This document shows positions 59,561 to 64,000 of a stretch of 64,000 bases of DNA, one piece after another. Made by a program: the position numbers and the translations under genes. The DNA lies in assembly GCF_029931775.1 (NCBI RefSeq), contig NC_079317.1, positions 71,269,895 through 71,333,894 on the forward strand. Reading direction: 5' to 3'. This stretch comes from Euleptes europaea (taxonomy: Eukaryota; Chordata; Lepidosauria; Squamata; Sphaerodactylidae). Below the pieces are notes generated by a model. That model was not told the origin of the DNA and ran no database searches. It saw only the letters and a program-made list of their open reading frames with translations. Each line of letters begins with the position of its first letter. The stretch's first letter is position 1.

Positions 59561-60991
59561 TTGGACAGAATGTCAGCCGACGAGGACACCACCCCTAACC
59601 CCGATGCCCCCAAGGAACCGGACGAGCCGGAGAAGCCGGACCCTAAAGAGGAGGGAGCCAAGCCAAAGAAACCGAAGGGTCGCGCCCCCGACCAAGATCG
59701 GGACGGACGTCCCCGGGGGCTCACTTATTGGCTGGACTCTCCCAAGGGCTGGTCGCTCTCGCGGACTGCGGCGAAGGATCGCCGGTTGGCCTTCCCCAGC
59801 ACGGGACTCGAAGGGGACCCGGCCCGCAAAGAGGCCCTCATGGAGGAAGAACGAAAGCAGTGGCAGGAAGACCGCCGGGCTATGCAGGAACAGATGGAGA
59901 TCATGCAACGCGTAATGGGTGAGATGGCCACGACCCTAGATGCGCTGAAATTGCAACCTCCAGCCGGTGCTCCCCCAGACGGGGCGCCAGTAGTTCCGCC
60001 CGCAACCCCTGCCCCCCCGGCCCGTCGGGACCTGAAAGTCACGTATGACGGGTCGGGAGACCAGTTGACCTTTTTTATGGTCCAAGTAGACATTTTTATG
60101 CGGGAACAAGGCCGAACCTTCGTTTCTGAGGAGTCCCGGGTGCAGTACGTGGCTTCCTTACTGCAAGGGGAGGCGGCTGCCTGGATGGTGTTGCAGTATG
60201 AACTCCGCTCGCCGGTGCTGCGAACCCTGGACGAGTTCATGGTAGCACTCCGAAACCGTTTTGAGGACCCGACTCTAGGTGAGCGGGCTAAAGCCTCCCT
60301 GATGCAACTGCGCCAAGGGACTAAGTCGGTGGCGCAGTATGCAAGTGAGTTCCAGTCACTGGCTAGCCGAATTCTGGACTGGAGTGAGGCTACCTTGGTA
60401 CAATGTTTCAGGGAGGGTCTCAACCCAGACCTCCAACATTGGGCCTTCATGCAAGGGAACCCCCCGGATGTGGAAGGTTGGGTTCGCCATGCTGCTGACA
60501 TCGAGAATCGCAAACAACTCCTGAACTTGTCCAAGCAACGGATTGGGCGAGACCCCAGGCCCCGGGGTGACCGTGGCCGGGAACTCCGGCAAGGGGGTGG
60601 CGGGGTCCTCTCGGCCGCGGAACGCCGCAAGCGGTTCGAGGCCGGCGTCTGCCTGATCTGCGGGGGAAAGGGTCACTTTGCATCGCAATGCCCCTCTCGC
60701 TCAGGCCGTCCGACCCCTCCCCGCCAAACCCAGGCCGAGCCGACGAAACCGGCCGCCGACAGCCAGCCTCGCCGCAGAAGTGGACCACTGAGCCGGCGCT
60801 CCGGCGCACCCTCCGCTCTCCACGCACGTCCCCAGGATGGGGCATCCGACTCTACGGTCCCATCGGGGTCCCGGATTACAAATACCGTCTTTGATTCGGA
60901 CGGCTCCCCGGAGGTCACTACCCCGTCCCCCTCTTCCAGCGAGGAGGAAGAGTGGGAACAGCCGGCAAAAAACGCCGTCGGTCTGCTGTAG
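59561..60991 (+). CDS. Gypsy gag
   Basis: An open frame of 476 codons starting just after the LTR. The N-terminal part is charged and proline-rich (DEPEKPDPKEEGAKPKKPKG). The middle is a retrotransposon gag (capsid-like) domain, about residues 165-320 (FMVQVDIFMREQGRTF, LQGEAAAWMV). At about 365-380 stands a zinc knuckle CLICGGKGHFASQC. The gene looks whole. The next gene overlaps its end in the -1 frame. Confidence 0.9.
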   Translation: MDRMSADEDTTPNPDAPKEPDEPEKPDPKEEGAKPKKPKGRAPDQDRDGRPRGLTYWLDSPKGWSLSRTAAKDRRLAFPSTGLEGDPARKEALMEEERKQWQEDRRAMQEQMEIMQRVMGEMATTLDALKLQPPAGAPPDGAPVVPPATPAPPARRDLKVTYDGSGDQLTFFMVQVDIFMREQGRTFVSEESRVQYVASLLQGEAAAWMVLQYELRSPVLRTLDEFMVALRNRFEDPTLGERAKASLMQLRQGTKSVAQYASEFQSLASRILDWSEATLVQCFREGLNPDLQHWAFMQGNPPDVEGWVRHAADIENRKQLLNLSKQRIGRDPRPRGDRGRELRQGGGGVLSAAERRKRFEAGVCLICGGKGHFASQCPSRSGRPTPPRQTQAEPTKPAADSQPRRRSGPLSRRSGAPSALHARPQDGASDSTVPSGSRITNTVFDSDGSPEVTTPSPSSSEEEEWEQPAKNAVGLL

Positions 60992-63900
60992 AGGGGGCTC
61001 CGCAGCAGACCGTCCCTATCGTTGTGCAAGGAGCTCCACCGATGGTAAGCGCCCAAGAGGACAATGTATTTGTGCGTGTCCATCTGTCCCTACCCAAAGG
61101 GGGTCCCCCGTTAGAGGTCCCCGCGTTGGTCGACTCGGGGTGTGCCCGCACCATGATAAATGAGGAAACTGCCAAGAAGTTGGGTGTCCGGCGCAAGCGG
61201 CTTCCGGGACCCCTCCGTTTTTCCCAAATGGACGGGAGTGACTTTAAACGGGGCCCGGTGACCCACAGAACTGCAGCCGTGATTATGTCCGTGGGGGAAC
61301 ATTGGGAACGGTTGTATTTCACTATCGCCCCTATTGTAACCCCTGTGGTGTTAGGGATGAACTGGTTAAGGGGGCACAATCCCTCCATTGATTGGGTTAA
61401 ACGGGTGCTTTCCTTCCCCGAAAACCCCTGTGGGTTGCATGACAAGGAACGGGTACTCAGGACTCCAGCCGCCGCACTGGTAGGGTCCCCCGCCCCAGTC
61501 TCTCCTCAATTACCCTCTGAGTACTCGCAATTTACTGATGTTTTTGATGTTAGAGAGTGCGACGAACTGCCTCCCCACAGAGAAACGGACTGTGCCATCG
61601 AGATTGTAGGGGAAGGCAAACTGTCTAAGGGAAAGGTTTACCCCATGAGCCCTAGTGAAAAGACAGTGTTGCGAGACTATCTGGATGTCAATCTGGCGAG
61701 GGGTTTCATACGCCCCTCCAAGGCTCCTTATTCAGCCCCAGCTTTCTTTGTAAAGAAAAAGACGGGAGATTTAAGACTGTGTATTGACTTTCGCAGACTG
61801 AACGCAGTCACCCAGTCTAATGCTTACCCCCTCCCTCTTATTCCTGACCTTCTAGCACAATTAAAGGGGGGCCGAATCTTCACCAAACTGGACTTGGTAG
61901 AAGCCTACCACCGCATTCGCATCAAAGAAGGAGACGAACCCAAAACGGCCTTTTCCAGTTGTTTTGGGATGTTTGAGTACCTAGTCATGCCGTTCGGACT
62001 TTCGGGGGCTCCGAGTGTCTTTATGCAATTAATTAATGAGGTTTTGCATGATTTGCTGTTTCGGGGGGTGGTGGTATTTCTCGATGACATCCTTATTTAC
62101 TCTGAAACCATGGAAGACCATGTGCGCCTAGTGCGAGAGGTGCTCCAGCGGCTGCGGGAGCACAAACTGTATGCTAAGGTGTCCAAATGTGAATTCCACC
62201 AACCCTCCATTACATTTCTGGGGTATGTGATCTCCCACCAAGGGTTGGAAATGGACCCCGCCAAGGTCCAGGCAGTGCGGGACTGGGAACCCCCCACTAC
62301 CCGCCGCCAACTTCAGCAGTTTTTGGGGTTTGCCAATTTTTACCGGAACTTCATTCCTAACTTTGCCCAAGTTGCGCTTCCCCTCACTGCCCTGTTGCGT
62401 ACCAAGGACAAGGGGGCTAGCGCCGCGCTTCCCTCAGCCCGTTTGCAATGGTCCCCCCAGTGCCAGCTAGCTTTTGAACGTTTGAAGCTACTTTTTTCAT
62501 CCGAACCCGTTTTGGCTCACCCAGATTGCACCAAGCCTTTTGTGGTGCAAGTGGATGCCTCGGATGTAGCCATGGGCGGGGCCCTATTGCAGAGGGATGA
62601 GGGGGGACGGTTGAGACCATGCGCCTACTTCTCCAAGAAGTTTTCCCAGTCTGAAATCAACTGGGCCATTTGGGAGAAGGAGGCAGCAGCGGTCAAACAT
62701 GCCCTTACCATATGGCGACACTTCTTGGAAGGGGCCGAACTGCCATTCGAAGTGTGTACCGATCACAAGAATCTTGAGGCCCTCAAGGGGGCTAGAAAAC
62801 TCAATGCCAAACAGGTTCGGTGGGCCCAATTTTTCGCTAAGTTCCGGTTCACTCTCAGACATGTCCCTGGCAAAGAAAATGCCCTAGCCGACGCTTTGTC
62901 ACGACTTCCCCAGTATCGCAACGATTTCGATCGCCCAGTCGACTCCCTGTTCACTCCCGAGCAGCGAGGGGAAGTTCCTAGCTTAGCCGTCACCACCCGG
63001 TCCCAAGCCCGACCACCGGAGACCCCCCCTACACTCAAAGGCATCCCGGAAGCCTTCCAACAGCGACTCCGGGACGCCTCCTTGCAGGAGGAGGAGCATC
63101 ATCTCCTCCCCACTGGTCTGGAACGTACCAACACTTGGTGGGTGCAAGGGGGGAAACTGTACGTCCCCTCCTCTCTTCGCAAGGAAGTATTGGGACTTGT
63201 ACATGGTGCCAGGCTAGCGGGTCATTTTGGTTTCATAAAAACGCTTCACCTGGTTCGAAGACAATTCTGGTGGCCCGGTATGAGATCTGATGTAGAGTTG
63301 TATGTGCGCAGCTGCCCCACCTGCGCCACAGCCAAGAAACGGATGGGAAAACCCCCAGGGCTTCTCAAACCGCTTGAGAGCCCCTCCCGTCCCTGGGAAG
63401 TCATCGCCATGGATTTTATCACCGACCTACCTCCGAGTCGGGGAAAAACGGTTCTTTGGGTTATCACAGACCTCTTTTCCAAACAGGTTCACTTCGTTCC
63501 ATGTGCAGGCCTTCCTTCAGCCCAGGGCTTAGCTAAACTGTTCATCACACACGTCCTCAGGCTACACTCGATCCCGAGGAAGGTCCTCTCCGACCGGGGG
63601 GTCCAGTTTGTTGCCAAATTCTGGCGGGCCTTCCTAAAGTTAATGGGAGTGGAAGAGCAGGGCCTTTCTTCCGCCTATCACCCCCAAACGGATGGTCAAA
63701 CAGAACGAGTAAATGCGGTGGTAGAATGTTATTTGCGTTGCTATGTAAATTTCCACCAGGACGACTGGGTCGACCTGCTGCCATTTGCCGAATATGCGTA
63801 TAACAATGCGCCTCATTCCTCTACCGGCTTTAGTCCCTTCCAAGTCATATACGGGACGGATTTCGGCCCTTTCGGTTCTGCCCCCGTCTCGCCAGAGCTC

Positions 63901-64000
63901 CAGTCTACCCCTGACCTTCAGGAGTGGATTCAGGTGGTTAAATCCACCTGGCCATGGTTGCTCAAAAATCTGGAAAGGGCAAAAAGCAAGTACAAGGAAC
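60966..64000 (+). CDS. Gypsy pol (protease, RT, RNase H, integrase), runs off the window
   Basis: One long frame open to the end of the window. In order: aspartic protease with DSG at 61132-61140, reverse transcriptase with FLDD at 62077-62088, RNase H with VDASD near 62551, the RVRWAQFFAKF / HVPGKENALADALSR connection, an HHCC zinc finger (H at 63202, CPTC at 63313-63324) and the integrase core (MDF near 63409, SDRG near 63590, HPQTDGQTERVN). The order RT - RNase H - integrase is that of Ty3/Gypsy. It looks whole as far as seen, so probably a young copy. Confidence 0.9.
60967..60973 (+). promoter_or_regulatory. Likely -1 ribosomal frameshift site between gag and pol
   Basis: A AAA AAC in the gag frame is a classic -1 slippery heptamer (as in MMTV gag-pro). 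It lies 16 nt before the gag stop codon, and the frame entered by a -1 shift is that of pol. Frameshift expression of pol is known in this element class. The downstream RNA structure was not examined. Confidence 0.65.

Noticed and set aside
59728-60845. Long minus-strand frames opposite the Gypsy gag
   Set aside because: Shadows of the GC-rich gag gene, without domains.

Overview
The window looks like nuclear DNA from a squamate reptile. It has a vertebrate gene with 21 short exons and long introns, filled with CR1, L2-like, BovB and L1 LINEs, several tRNA-derived SINE families (one matching my memory of the Sauria SINE), a 5S-rRNA-derived SINE, hAT-type non-autonomous transposons and a Ty3/Gypsy LTR element. 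BovB together with a Sauria-type SINE points to a lizard or snake. A gecko is possible but not shown.

The only complete host gene is NADSYN1, glutamine-dependent NAD+ synthetase, on the minus strand from the start codon at 52747 to the stop at 3389. All 21 coding exons could be placed by eye. Every one has AG/GT borders, the phases agree throughout, and the exons add up to 2,124 nt (707 codons plus stop), against 706 residues in human. The glutaminase triad (E45, K114, C175) and the SGGVDS loop of the synthetase domain are present. The last 17 codons lie 7 kb beyond the rest, and a polyadenylation signal is at 2605-2610.

From right to left: 59076-64000 holds the 5' part of a Gypsy element that looks whole as far as the window shows (LTR, gag, pol). 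At 57960-58241 there is a CpG-rich block with CCAAT boxes, an SRE-like site and a splice donor. It may be the untranslated first exon of the divergent neighbour, which is DHCR7 in other vertebrates. 52748-53110 is the NADSYN1 promoter and 5' UTR. 43860-48960 is a CR1 LINE split by a hAT element that is itself split by an L1. The introns carry the other repeats, and 1-2585 is intergenic.

The most interesting observation is a near-canonical hammerhead ribozyme motif at 38212-38264 (plus strand, antisense in a NADSYN1 intron): 9-bp helix I, CUGAAGA box, 4-bp helix II, GAAA and a GUC cleavage triplet. Two dispersed repeat families in the window have related cores, 11-19 bp target duplications and fold-back copies, all reminiscent of Penelope-like retroelements. 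I also found three hAT elements with clear 8-bp duplications, a GC-rich inverted-repeat transposon family with three copies, and two very strong hairpins.
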